DNA of 64,000 bases from Pleurodeles waltl (GCF_031143425.1 NC_090447.1:767992409-768056408), one strand, 5' to 3'. Shown: positions 33,625 to 44,689, counted from the stretch's first letter. A program made the numbers and translations. Notes: a model not told the origin generated them from the sequence alone.

Positions 33625-33929
33625 GGAGTCCTCCTTCCTCGTGGGATGTGTTCAGGTGAGCGTTTTCCCATTGCAGTAACTGTTTACGCCGTGTTTTTAT
33701 CCACGGTGAATCCGCCCCGGAAAAGGTGGCGGATTGGTAGGTTGTGATACTATGGGCGGTACATTGTCTTCCGCCTGTCTGTTGGCGGTGACCGCAGCGC
33801 TGCTTGTCTGTACCGCCGTGGCGGGCGGTGTGTTATAGTGGCTGTCTTTGTTGGCGGTTTCCGCCAGGGTCATGATTCCCTTTTTTTTCCGCCGGACTGT
33901 TTGCGGTATTACGCACCTTTAACACCGTC

Positions 33930-33951
33930 CGCCAGGGTTGTAATGACCCCC
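33930..33951 (-). repeat. Harbinger A right terminal inverted repeat
   Basis: On the minus strand it reads GGGGGTCATTACAACCCTGG. A subterminal GGAATCATGACCCTGGCGGA copy (about 33,855-33,885) repeats the same theme. Followed by TTG. Confidence 0.85.
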
Positions 33952-33954
33952 TTG

Positions 33955-34795
33955 GTCTTTCCCATAGTCGAATCTGTCTCTGGTAAAACGGTGTGCCTTT
34001 TTATTCTTTATGGAATCCCCCAGTACTTTCAGTCTTTCAAGCATAACTTTCTTACACCCACTGATCTCAACTTTGTCTCCATTGGAGGCTAACCATTCAT
34101 TAACTTCACCAATTTGTTGCAGTATATCTAGTCTTTGAAGATCAGCATACTTGATCAAAATGTTCATCATCCCCATAGAACTTTCACTGTTATGTTGTGC
34201 CAGTTCCTTCAACAAACCTGCATGTCGGTTTTTGTAACTGGGCATGACAAGTATCCTCTGAGCCCTAGATACGTGCCCGAATTAAACATACTTTTTCAAA
34301 GAGATTAATTCCCACTATTAAGTATGCAGTTTCTCAAATATTTGTAATTGTATTCTCATGTTAAGCAACCCTCCAAGGAGCAATCACCCTCCCGAGCTTG
34401 CATCTGGGTTCTCCGACACATTGTCAACTAACAGTTTCACTGCAGCAATATTCCTGCATGCTGATATTAAAAAATAATATGGTACTTTTGCAACAATCTA
34501 ATTTACAAACTGTATTTTTATAATTAGCTTCATTGTCAATGAAATGGATTGTGAGAATGTGTTTTTTGGTGAGAGTAGACTTGATAGTCTTGTGTCTGTG
34601 TCTATGATTGTTAGTGGTATATAGAGGAATTTCAAAATGGGGCTTGTTGTCATGATCAAGGCTCATGTGGGAGCTGAAATGCCGTGATAGCCATCTTTGT
34701 AGTTTCAAAATGAAATTAATAAATATTTGAAAGTGTTTCCGGAGTGCCGTCTTTTCCTGGATTGAGAGAAGAGTGTTGGGCAGTTGCCACTGGGT
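33955..34795 (-). mobile_element. Penelope-like element B, 5' part
   Basis: The minus strand from 34,245 encodes the PLE N-terminal region (YKNRHAGLLKEL...AHRFTRDRFDYGKD) and runs into the Harbinger end at 33,951. The same type of sequence, FRRGEIDYATGRILTFAK, is seen in PLE-C at 62,880. At 25,100 downward the frame resumes with a VFTSAKKF-like peptide, as expected for the two halves of one interrupted PLE. 34,420-34,795 is the inverted terminal repeat. Confidence 0.75.
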
Positions 34796-34799
34796 AGTT

Positions 34800-35280
34800 A
34801 TAGTTAGGACCACTTTTCCAAATGAAAACCATTTTTGTGACCTACTAACTGCAGCGCCTTTGACTAATCTTCACAAAACCTCCCAAAAAATGTTCTCAGC
34901 TCTTAACTGAAAAGTTTAGGGGAACGATGCACCTGGGTCAAGAAAAAAGGGCAATTCTGAAAGGCATTTCCCAATTCATTTTTCCATAGGAAACTTAGAC
35001 ACAGCTGCATCCCAAACTTCTGAACGGATTTGCACCAACTTTGGCAAAAAGCTAGATCTTGGTCCAGAAAGCGTGTTTTCGTGATTTGGTGTACATCGGT
35101 TCAGTAGTTTTTGAGAAATTAATACTCAAAATGTTGTATATATCACACTGCAGAGGATCTGCGGAGCCGACTGATATCATTCTCAGATCTGATTGGCTGC
35201 CAACACATTAACCAGGAAGTGGCAGCAGCCATTTTAGGACTTCAAAAACCAATCCTGAGTCATAACAAAAAAACATTAAA
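34800..35280 (+). repeat. Dispersed repeat family G, second copy
   Basis: Shares CAGCTGCATC, GGATTTGCACCAACTTTGG, AAAGCTAGATCTTGGTCCAG and GTTCAGTAGTTTTTGAG with the family at 14,540-15,260 and near 61,100 and 62,300. It is followed by a CTGCAGAGGATCTGCGGAGC segment. Confidence 0.55.
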
Positions 35281-36240
35281 GAAAATATAATGGGGCAGGG
35301 TTGGGATACACCCCCTAGGGCTGGTGGGAAGGTCCTAGAGGAACTCAGCCTGCAACAAAAAACACTGTTAAAAAATGTTGCCACTAATTGAATCTGCAGT
35401 AACAGTTTGAAAAAAAAGGCACATACTCCAGCAGGGGGCAGAGCAGTAGTAATTTATGGGGAGGAGGTGCATGGATCCACTCCGCAAGACCCCATCCCAC
35501 AGGGCCTATATTTTAATGAATGGGAAGGGGTCCTCTCCCCAAGCTTTCAAAAGCCCCAAAGAGACCCCATCACCCAGGCTGTAAAATGATTAAAGGAGAA
35601 GGGGGTGCATAGCATCTCTCCAAGCCAGAAGAGGCCCCGGGACCCAATTCTCCGGGTCCACAAATCTGTTAATTAGGAAGGGGCACACAGCCCCCTTCCC
35701 AGAGCCACACAATGGCTGGGGAGACCCCATCCCTTGAGGCCTGCTCAGGGATGGTGTACCAGGGTCCCCAACCCCAAGGACACCACCTGTTTCCCTGCCT
35801 TCCACTGGGCAGGAACAGAAAGATGCTCCCATTCAGTGGGGTAATAAAACATTTCCCTGACCTTGCTTTCAGGCAGGGAAATACATTGAATTACTCCCAA
35901 AAGAAAACTGCTCCCATGGGATGGCAAACAATGCTGACTCCCGCTGCACCCCCAATGGGTGAAAGCAGGAAGCCAGCAGGGCTGCGAGGACCCTGGGCCT
36001 CCCCCTACAACCCCCATCCGGGAGTAGCTGTGCCATGCCCTGGGTGGGCACCGGGCATGGGGTTTAATGAAAAAAAAAAAGATGTAGTGGGCTCCTCCAG
36101 AAGACGGGAGCCAGTGGTGGCCCTGGGACTTCCACTGCAGTCCAAAAGGGCCAATAATGATCTTGGGTACTCCCATGCATTTTATAAAAAACCCTAGGAC
36201 AGACCCTCGAGCAAAGCCCCGGTGGTGGGTGGTGTGCAAT
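35280..36240. repeat. GC-rich degenerate tandem array (block c)
   Basis: Modules with GACCCCATC-CC-AGG, GGAGAAGGGGGTGCATAGCA and similar, as in block a. Long open frames on both strands are by-products. Confidence 0.6.
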
Positions 36241-36274
36241 GGGAGGGAACCATATGTGAAGAAAATATTATTTT

Positions 36275-36780
36275 ACATTTAAAAAACCCTAGAAATTCAC
36301 TGAAAAAAACTAAGATTAAAGTGGTGTTATAGTTAGGTGAAAATTTCAGTTAAACCAAGCCGTTTTAAAAGTACAAAACTACTGACATGCACCAGTTATA
36401 GTTAGCTATGGTAGCTACATTACCATGTTCTACTAATTACCCCACATTTTACATCATTCATGATATCTTGTAGGACACCGTTGATAATATTACTGCAACA
36501 TTTGCAATTAAATAATTGGTGAGAAAACTGTTCATGGTAGGGGTGTAAATTATAGTCACCTTAGGGTGAGATGTTATAGTTAGGTGACAAAGTAACACCC
36601 AGCGTAATCTGTCAGTCATTTGTTCAGTGGCCTCACTATGATTTGCACCCCATCAAACACTGCTCATGACCTCACATTCTACGTCACTCATGACATGTTT
36701 AATGACATAATCGATGACATCCCAAAAACCAGCCAATGTTAGTTTTGAGTTGTTTCAACCCCTAACTATAATGTCAGTTT
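36275..36780. repeat. Foldback family F copies (rearranged)
   Basis: Starts AACCCTAGAAATTCACTGAA and continues with GTTATAGTTAGGTGAAAATT, CACCAGTTATAGTTAGC and the CATTTTACATCATTCATGA core. The arrangement is repeated (CATTCTACGTCACTCATGAC near 36,680) and ends with CTATAATGTCAG, so two partial copies are joined. Confidence 0.55.
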
Positions 36781-36786
36781 AAACTA

Positions 36787-36957
36787 TGGGCCTGATTTCA
36801 ATATTGGCAGGAGGTTTGCTCTGCTACAACTGTGATGGATATCCTGTCTGTCGAAATATAAATTCCATTATATTCTACAGGATTTCGATTTTGGCAGACT
36901 GGATATCTGTCACTTTTCTGACGGAGTAACCTGTCTGCCAATATCTAAATCAGGTCC
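36787..36957. mobile_element. 171 bp MITE (GGGCCTGATTT...AAATCAGGTCC)
   Basis: Terminal inverted repeats GGGCCTGATTTCAATATTGG (left) and GGACCTGATTTAGATATTGG (right, minus strand). The interior has GCAGACTGGATATCTGTCAC. Non-coding. The ends resemble small Harbinger-type MITEs, but a clean 3 bp duplication is not visible. Confidence 0.65.
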
Positions 36958-36959
36958 TT

Positions 36960-37290
36960 TGCTTTTCCTAAGTGTTTTTTTTATTTCACACAACAGTTTA
37001 ATAACTGTACAAAAATAGGCAAATACTAATTTACGTTAGTTTGCCTTAAATTGTATTGTATTTGGGGTTTTAAAGTAATAACAAATTATTTTCAAGTTTC
37101 ATGGTAAATTCTTTCAGATTTCTCGTACCTCCTAAAAAATTAATTATAATCAATGTTTCCCGGCAGGCAATAGACACATCAATGTAAAAGACCAGAAGTA
37201 ATTGTTTGTAGGGTAAGTAAATACATGGTAGGAAACAATGACTGATCTTGAAATACTTTTTTTAATAATTTTTTTTAACGATTTTGATCA
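36960..37290. other. No recognisable feature
   Basis: AT-rich sequence with poly-T runs. Harbinger copy B would be expected to end here if it were full length, but no GC-rich inverted repeat end is seen. Confidence 0.5.
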
Positions 37291-37366
37291 ACCTGGTGGT
37301 AAAGCGTCCAACGGTCCACGAACAACAATGTGAGGCTTACCTGTTTAAATACAGTAATGCACATCA

Positions 37367-37373
37367 TATAAAA
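37367..37373 (+). promoter_or_regulatory. TATA box of Harbinger B transposase
   Basis: TATAAAAGG 44 bp before the exon 1 ATG (context CCACCATGG). In copy A the weaker GATAAAAAC (minus strand, about 33,694-33,702) is at a comparable place. Confidence 0.5.
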
Positions 37374-37859
37374 GGAGACACTCTCCTCCAGGGACACAGA
37401 GGAGTCAGCAGCCACCATGGAACCTGACGTGCAAGTCTTCCCGATGCTGTACCACGCCATGGCCGCACTGGAGCACCAACGCCGATAAAGGCGATGATGG
37501 TGAGTACAGCCGCCTAGCACACAAGGGAGGGAGGGAGGGTAAAGTGACACACACACACAACACGCACCATACATACACACCCAGAAGCAGCTGCAGAGTA
37601 AATCAACTTTAACAGGACCCAAGAGCAAAGGAAGCATGGACACATACCTCTGTTCCAACCACTGTACTCCTGTTGGATGAAGACCCCAAATCCAAAAAAT
37701 ACAGAACTGCATATTTACATGCAGGCCCAATGGCCAGTTCAAAGTCTGTAATGCCCACAGGGCAAAGCCCAAGCCCCAACGTGACTCCTAACAACCCCGG
37801 GACTCCACTGTTCAGAGGCATCATGTTGGAAATGGGCAGGCACCTCAGGGGTGGGGGGA

Positions 37860-40511
37860 TTTAAGGAGGGGGGTTCTCATTGGGAGGGGGCTCCTTGGCC
37901 TCTGGTTTGGGAGGGAGCTCCTTGGCTTTTGTTTTGGGAGGTTGCTCCCTGTCTTTTGCTTTGGGAGGGGACTCCTTGCCTTTTGATTTGGGAGGGGGCT
38001 CCTTGCCTTTTGGTTTGGGAGGGGTCTCCTGGCCTTTTGTTTTGGGAGGGATTTCCTTGGCTTTTGGTTTTGGAGCTGGCTCCTTGGTTTTGGGTTTTTG
38101 TTTGGGAGGGGTTGGCACTTTAGCCCTCTGTTTTGGGGGTGGAGGAGTGGCCTTGGGGTGGGGGGCTGGCGTCGCACTCATGTGCCCCTTAGTGGCAGCT
38201 GAAGACTTTGGGGGTGGAACAGGATCAGACTGGGTGCTGGAGCTACTGGGCTGGGGGCGGTGGGACCTTCCTTTTATGGGCAGGAGGGTGGGATGAAAGA
38301 AGTCAAAGCAGGAAAGGAAAAGCTTCTTAGGGCCAATGGGGTGGGATGTGGGAGGAGGGATGGAAGTGGAGGTAGAGGGAGTGGTTGTAGGAGAAGGAGG
38401 TGTGCTGGACTTGGGTGCAGGTGGATGGACAGTGTGCATGTGTGAGGTGGATGGCTGTTGGGGGACTGAATGCAAGCCTTTGTGTCTGTGGAGGGGCAGA
38501 CAGAGTGGGGGAGGTCAAACAGGACATGTGGATGGATGTTGTGGTGGTGTCTGCAAGTGAGGTGGGTGTGCTGCATGAGGTGGTAATGGTGGTGGTGGTG
38601 ACTGCGCATGTGGTGTGTGGGGTGCATGTATGTGGGTCTGCTGTTGGGGTGACTCTGGGCAAGGTTGTGCAGGTGGCAGGTTCAGTGACTGTTGATACAG
38701 TGCATGCAGGTGTGAGTGCTAATGTGACTGTGAGTGAGGAGGAGGAGGGGGGACAGTGAAGGCAGTGGATGATGTTGTGTGTGCATCTGTGTGTTGACTG
38801 TGTGAGTGCTTGTGGACTGAACTGTGCTGCCTGCGTTTGTCTGTGCGAGTCTTGTCTGTTGTTTTGTGTGCATGCTTGTCAGAATGTGTGCGTGGGATCG
38901 GTTTGGGATGAGGAGACTGGGACTGGGAAGTGGTAGTTGGAGGGGGGATGGAAAAAACGGGACACTGACTGCAGTCAGTGAAGAGGCCAGAGCCTGAAAC
39001 GATCTCTGTAGGGCCACTAAGCCAGCGTGAATGCCATCCAGGAAGGCATTACATTGCTGCATCTGAGATGCCAGCCCCTGGATGGCATTCACTATGGTTG
39101 ACTGCCCTACAGAGATGGATCTCAGGAGGTCAATAGCCTCCTCACTGAGGGCAGCAGTTCTGACTGAGGCAGGGCCTGAGGTACCTGGGGCGAAGGAGAT
39201 GCCCACCCTCTTGGGTGAGCGGGCATGGGCATCTCGGTGGGGGGTTATTGGGAGGGCAGTGCTGGTATGGGGTGGCGGTAGAACCTGTAGCTAGGGTGGT
39301 CTGAGGGGGGTCTGCCACCACCAGGAAGCTCCCATTAGAGGAGGAATCAGAGTCAGTTGTATCAGCTCCTGTCGCCCCCCGGTGGTGCTTCCATCGCCAT
39401 CCGTCCCACTGGTCCCCTCGGCATCGGTGTACTCTGCCTCCTGGGTCCTGTGGGCTGCGGCTCCCTCACTGTGCCCCTGTTCCTTTGCCAGATTATGCTA
39501 ATGCACACATGGACAGGATGACAAAAGGAGAGCGGGGGGGAAAAGACAGGGGGCACAGGGTCATTCACAGCACCAACAGCACAACACACACACAGCACCA
39601 GCACCAACACACAGCACCAACAGCACAGATGGCATGTCACACACTGAGACTAAGAATGGGCAGAATGGACCACACTGGCATACCATTGGCTAAGTGCCGC
39701 AGCAGCTAGGAGCCAAACACTGCCATCTGCACACCAACTGGGACGAACTAACCCCTGTCTGCCATGGAAACCCAGCTACCAAGGTACCAAAAACATGCAT
39801 TTCACCCTATTTACCTAAGCTGGACCACGCAGCAATGTCTAAACTGGTTTTTTGGGGCTTCCACTGACTATTACCCTGCACCAATATCCCATGCCAGGAA
39901 ACAGAGATGATTGTCAAACACACTGTACTCACCCCTTTGTGGCTGCTGTGATGCCCTCATGCGCCTATCCATCTGTGGGTAGGCATTGCCAGTATGCGGG
40001 CCTTCAGGGTGGTCAGGTTCTGACGGGCACTCCTCCCTCGTTGGGAGGCTGTCCCCAGCTGGGCCTCCGCGGTCTTCGGACTGGGCCCAGCATCTCAGGT
40101 CCTCCCACTGTTTACTGCAGTGGGTGCTCCGTTGGCTATGGACCCCCCTGGTCTGCATGTCCTTGGTAATGGCACGCCACAACCCCTTCTTCTGATGGGC
40201 GCTGACCTGCAGAGGAAGCACAAACAGAGGGACAACATGAATCAGACAATACAGCCTGTCACACATATGGCCTACAAACTGCATTTGCCCCTCATCAGGC
40301 ACACACATGACCCATTCCTCTGCATTAACACTGCTAACAGCCATAACCACATCTACATGCAGCCATGTCGCATGCAACGTACCCATCATGTACTCAGCTG
40401 TTGGTCTGGAGGCCCATAAAGCTGCCCATACAGGGGTAGGACTGCATCCACGAGCCTTTTCGACTCCTCCAACGTGAAGGTTAGGGCCCTTTCCCCTGAT
40501 GTGCAGGCCAT
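37860..40511 (-). pseudogene. Harbinger B gene 3 (SANT + helical + Pro/Lys-rich tail), inactivated
   Basis: Exon 1 is 40,398-40,511 (114 nt, as in copy A; ERALTFTLEESKRLVDAVLP); its donor reads CTGAGT instead of GT. Exon 2 is 39,933-40,206 (acceptor CTCTGCAG; HQKKGLWRAITKDM; donor GTGAGT), 274 nt, with compensating indels. Exon 3 begins near 39,490 and has the helix SEEAIDLLRSISVGQSTIV...NAFLDGIHAG (39,150-39,020), Ser/Thr/His-rich low complexity, and LFLSCFDFFHPTLLPIK (about 38,330-38,280). A Pro-Lys repeat tail (PPKTKGQETPPKPKGKEPP, 38,120-37,870) replaces copy A's 20-residue repeat. Frame changes occur throughout exon 3. Confidence 0.65.
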
Positions 40512-41610
40512 GCAGGTTCCAGACCCAGGTCACAGCAGCACACGCAGTGGAAATGTGGTCCTGTGGAAAATCAGGAATCAAGTGAAGTGGTTGGAAGAAA
40601 ATGGCAGTCACGTCCACGGCAGTGAACACCGTCACCACCGGCTTTGAACATCATTGGTTCCCATACTCCGTAGAGGGTCATGTTAGCCAATGAGGAATTG
40701 TACGGCGGTGCAGACCGCCTCCCACCATGATGCCTAACGCCAGCGGAGTGAGGTCACGTCCACCTGTCCCTGCATACAGAACAGGTGGTTGCCATTTTCT
40801 ACTGCTAGTACACATGTACTGATTTAGAAGTGTGTCATTGTAGTGGAATGTACACACCTAGACAATTCCAGTGTCCAACATACAAACATGCTCTGTGTAC
40901 ACTGCTGTAGTGTGTTCATAGTTCCTGTTGTCACTACCTTCTTACTTTTGGGTCACTTAGGTACCAATCACTGTGGAGGATTAGGAGGAGGAGGAAAGCA
41001 TCCGTATACAGACCCCTTGTGGACTTGGCTACACTGGAGGACAGGCAGATCATACTCACCTATTGTTTGGACAGGGCCACAATCACAGAGCTGAGCGGAC
41101 AATTGGAGCCTGATCTGCTACCTGCTATCCGTTGCACAACAGTAATACCCCCACTTGTGCAGGTACTCTCACTGCTCCATTTCCTGGCAACTAGCTCTTT
41201 CCAGGTGACAGTGGGCTTGCCTGCAGAAATGGCACAGCAATGTTCTCTATTGTGCTTGCAGGGATTTTGGCACCCTTGCTCTAACACATGTCCAGCTACA
41301 TTGCATTCCCCCAAGTAGTTGAATTACCCTCTGTGAAGGCTGGATTCTATGCAATGGGACATATACCACATGTTATTGGGGCACTGACGGGACCCATATT
41401 GCCTTAGTCCCCCCAGGGCCAATGAACAAGTGTACAGGAATAGGAAGAGTTTCCACTCACTCAATGTCTAGATTGTGTGCCTTGCTGACCAGTACATCTC
41501 CCATGTCACTGCCAAGTATCCTGTGTCGGTGCATTATGTCTTTGTCCTGGGGAATAGCAGCGTCCCACAGCTGATGGCACAGCTATAGAGGCACAGAGTG
41601 TGGCTTATAG

Positions 41611-41710
41611 GTGAGCCTGAGTCCCCACTCAATGTATGTCAGTGTATGCCTTCAGAAGTCATACCCCCTGCCATTGTGCAAGGCCAATGTGTGTCCCTCA
41701 CTTCTTGTAG
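41611..41710 (+). other. 100 bp intron in Harbinger B transposase, absent from copy A
   Basis: GTGAGCCTGAG at the start and CACTTCTTGTAG at the end, splitting the Gly codon of the GDSGYP motif (G|GT). In copy A the same codons are contiguous at about 28,080-28,070. Removing exactly these 100 bp restores alignment. Confidence 0.8.
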
Positions 41711-42391
41711 GTGATTCTGGCTACCCAAACCTGTCTTGGTTCCTGACCCTTGTTAGGAATCCGAGAACAGGGGCTGAGAATAGGTACAATGATGCTCATG
41801 GGCTTACCAGGAGGATTGTTGAAAGGACCTTTGGGGTCCTGAAGGCCTGGTTCAGGTGCCTCCATCTGGCAGGTGGATCCCTATGCTACTCCCCTGAGAA
41901 GGTCTGCAGGATTGTTGTTGTGTGCTGCATGTTGCACAATTTGGCACTCAGACTCCATGTGCCCTATCTTCAGGGGGAGGGTGTGACAATGCAGCTGAGA
42001 CAGCAGTGGACACTGAGGACAGTGAGGGGGAGGAAGACGAGGAGGATGTGGACAACAGGACACATATGATACATCAGTACTTCCAATGACACTCAGGTAA
42101 GACTGTTGAACTAAACATTTATCCATTTCAGTATTGTGCTGTGTGGCTGTAGCATAATGCCAGTCACTACCTTTGCATCCTACCTGACTGTCACCCATGC
42201 CTTCCCTTATTGCAGATGTTGCTGTGGTTACAACAGTTTAATGCTGTGATGTGTACAGACTGCTGAAACACATTTGTAGGATGGATCAACATATTACTGG
42301 ACATTTGCACAGGATCATGCAGTTCATTACAGTACAATACATTGCACATTACCTTCAGATAAAGCACTATTACTCAAGTTGTGTCCAGGGG

Positions 42392-42397
42392 TGTTTA
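42392..42397 (-). terminator. Polyadenylation signal of Harbinger B gene 1
   Basis: AATAAACACCCC on the minus strand downstream of the gene 1 remnant; homologous to copy A's signal at 27,402. Confidence 0.55.
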
Positions 42398-42709
42398 TTA
42401 AAAATTGATAAACAATGCAAAGTGCAATAGAGTGGGGTAATGGTTGGGAAAAGTCCAGTGTAGTGGGCCAGTCTGTTTGTTGCACAGGTCCAGTGTCCAA
42501 GGGCCCATTGGAAGGGGAGCTATGGCAGTTCTAAGTGGACAAGGTGACACAGTGTGACACAAGGGGGCATTCAGGGGGGGCTCATTTCAATGCGGTGGTC
42601 TTGGTCTTGGCAACTGTTTCTGATGTCTGTCTGGGTCGCAGGGACCATTTGTGGGGTGGTTCACCTTCTACAGGGGAAGGGGTGCTGCTGGCCTATGGGT
42701 CCTGTGGCA

Positions 42710-44123
42710 GGGTCTCCTGTCCACTAGCTGAAGCAGATGTGGAGGGCTGGTCAGTACATTGGCTAGTGGAAGGAGCCTGCTGGTGTGCTGTGTAGTCCCT
42801 CATGATATTGGACATGTCACCCAGCACCCCTGCAATGGAGACCATGTTGGTATTCAAGGCCTGCAATTCTTACTTGATATCCCGGTGGTGTTCCCCCTGC
42901 AGCCGCTGGTTCTCCTGCATGATGTTTAACACCTGACCCATCTTGTCCTGGGATTGTTGGTAAGCCCCCAGGCCATTAGTGAGTGCCTCCTGGGCAGTCG
43001 GTTCCCTCGGCCTGTCCTCCTCCTGGTGCACAGCTGTCCTCCGACCATCCCTGGACCCCTGTGCCTGTGTCCCATGAACAGTGTGCCCACTCCCACTGAC
43101 CCCTGGACCCTCAGTGTCTTGCCTGTAAGGTGTGGACTCGGGTCCCTGTACAGGTGGGCACACTACTGATTGACATGTCCTGGGGACAGAGGTCTGGGGA
43201 TGTTGGGTGGCTGCTGTGGTGTTGGATTCTGAGGGAGGAGGCTCTGTAGGGGACTGGGTGTGGGATGGGGTAGCTGACTGACCAGTGGTCCCTGATGGGC
43301 CAGGGAGTTCATCCATATCCAGAGCTCCAGAGTTACTGTCATCACTGGGGACATCTTCTGGTGGGGGACTGGGTAGCAGTGTCACCTCCTCGCTGCTGAG
43401 ATAGGCTGGGGCTACTGTGGGGATGTAAGTGGTGTATTATGCTACATGTCTGTGACATATTCTGCATCACTAGCTTCCCCTATGTTATTGGTGTTGCCCT
43501 CCCAACTTTGGTTGTGTACGGTGATGGATTGTGGGATTGTTAGTTCTTCATGTTGTGCATGCATTGGTGGTGGGTATACATGTAGGGCTGGAAGGGATGT
43601 GCATGCAGTGGGTATGGCATGCAGGGCTCGACAATTCATTTTGATAATTGTGGTGGTGCACTGTGTGGGATGGAGTGGGGTGATGGGTGTCAGGATAAGG
43701 GGTCGTAGTGACATGCAGGTATGGGGGTGATAGGTAGTAAATATTGACTCACCAGTGTCCAGTCCTCTGGCTACTCCAGTGAGTCCCTCAGGATTGCCAA
43801 GACTTGCTCCTCCCATGCTGTCAGCGGTGGGGGAGGAGGTGGGGATCCACCGCCAGTCCTCCTGATGGTGAGCTGGTGCCTTGCTGCAATGGAACGCACC
43901 TTCCTCCGTAGGTTGTTCCACCTCTTAATTATGTTGTCCCTTGTGCATGGATGTAGTCCCACGGCATTCACCCTGTCCACCATCTTGCGCCATAGCTCAA
44001 TCTTCTTGGCAGTGGAAATCTGATGGACCTGTGCTCCTAGCAGCTGTGGCTCTACCTGACTATTTCCTCAACCACGACCCGCAACTCCTCATCTGTAAAA
44101 CGGGGGTGCCTTTGTGGGGACAT
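42710..44123 (-). pseudogene. Harbinger B gene 1: Myb/SANT-like protein, inactivated
   Basis: Exon 1 is 43,753-44,123: starts MSPQRHPRFTDEELRVVVEE, ends at donor GTGAGT. Relative to copy A, one base is lost near 44,064 (GTCAGGTAGAG against GTACGGGTAGAG), shifting the frame inside the SANT domain. The rest (IELWRKMVDRVN, IKRWNNLRRKVRS, TGGGSPPPPPP) is recognisable in the shifted frame. Exon 2 starts near 43,416 after CCCCACAG and carries the acidic, Pro/Thr-rich and helical regions (QENQRLQGEH). A TAA at about 42,872 replaces a Glu-type codon, and homologous sequence continues to about 42,710. Confidence 0.75.
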
Positions 44124-44296
44124 GGGTGTTGTGTGGTGTGTGAACATTGTGCAGAGGGTGATGTGTGATGTGGTGGTGGTGCGTGTCGGATGAATAGGTT
44201 GTTGTGATATGTATGTGCAGTTCTCTTTTGGAATGGCGCGCAAAGTGTACCAGTCTTCTCGTGTTAGAAAAGTATTGTGGGTGATGTGGATGTGCG

Positions 44297-44303
44297 TTTT
44301 ATA
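44297..44303 (-). promoter_or_regulatory. TATA box of Harbinger B gene 1
   Basis: TATAAAA on the minus strand, about 175 bp before the ATG at 44,123, matching the position of TATAAAA in copy A. Confidence 0.5.
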
Positions 44304-44689
44304 GTGCTGTTGGTGGGTGTATTTGTGTCAGGTGTGGGTTTTTTGTTCTGGCCAATGTTATCTTGTTTTGTCTTTGGGTGGCCATTTCCGCTGAGGCAGT
44401 GTTCACCACCAATGGTTTACCGTCGTTGAATGTCCGATGTGGTGTTTTGTGGGTCATTATTTGGAGGAGTAGTATTGGTGGCGTAACGGTATGGGTGATA
44501 GTACCGACAGTTTGTCAGGTTCAGTGGGTCTGGCGGATTTGTGGTTATGGCTGTTTTCTGTCAGTTTTGTATGTATGTGTCATAATCTGGACGACGGATG
44601 TCCGCCTCTGCAGCGGTATGCTGGCGGCAGTCAGCACGGCAGTATTTGGTATTTACCGCCAAAGTCATAATGAGGCCATAGTCTGTCTC

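Larger units (their letters stand above)
25104..33951. mobile_element. Harbinger copy A, 8,848 bp, three genes
   Basis: The ends are inverted: GGGGGTCATTACAAC at 25,104 and GTTGTAATGACCCCC ending at 33,951, with further imperfect TGGCGG-rich homology inside. TTG flanks both sides (25,101-25,103 and 33,952-33,954), a 3 bp target duplication as expected for PIF/Harbinger. Inside are a two-exon Myb/SANT gene (plus), the transposase (minus), and a third gene (plus) within the transposase's long intron. It interrupts PLE-B. Gene 1 and transposase frames are open throughout. Confidence 0.9.
37417..42089 (+). pseudogene. Harbinger B transposase (three exons, inactivated)
   Basis: Exon 1 is 37,417-37,499 (83 nt, as in copy A; starts MEPDVQVFPMLYHAMAALEH; two CGA-type Arg codons have become stops; donor GTGAGT). 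Exon 2 is 40,961-41,610 (acceptor GGTCACTTAG; junction phase as in copy A). It encodes VYRPLVDLATLEDRQII and is frame-shifted after about 41,250. Exon 3 is 41,711-42,089 (GDSGYPNLSWFLTLV, RIVERTFGVLKAWFRCL, ending IHQYFQ). The 100 bp intron between exons 2 and 3 (41,611-41,710, GTGAGC...TTGTAG) is absent from copy A. The first catalytic block lies in shifted sequence near 41,380-41,400 (LTGPILP in place of DGTH, by indel and substitution). Another frameshift lies near 41,980. Confidence 0.8.
37300..44677. mobile_element. Harbinger copy B, inverted relative to copy A, decayed
   Basis: Same gene order as copy A read on the opposite strand: gene 1 (minus, 44,123-42,730), transposase (plus, 37,417-42,089), gene 3 (minus, 40,511-37,860) inside the transposase intron. 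The right end is GGCCTCATTATGACTTTGGC (minus strand, ending at 44,677), a different but related inverted repeat. No left end is found, so the left side is truncated or diverged. All genes have stops or frameshifts. Confidence 0.8.

Noticed and set aside
37861..38475. Pro-Lys repeat protein reminiscent of histone H1 or extensin-like tails
   Set aside because: It is the C-terminal tail of Harbinger B gene 3, identified by the neighbouring conserved block and exon order; not a host gene.
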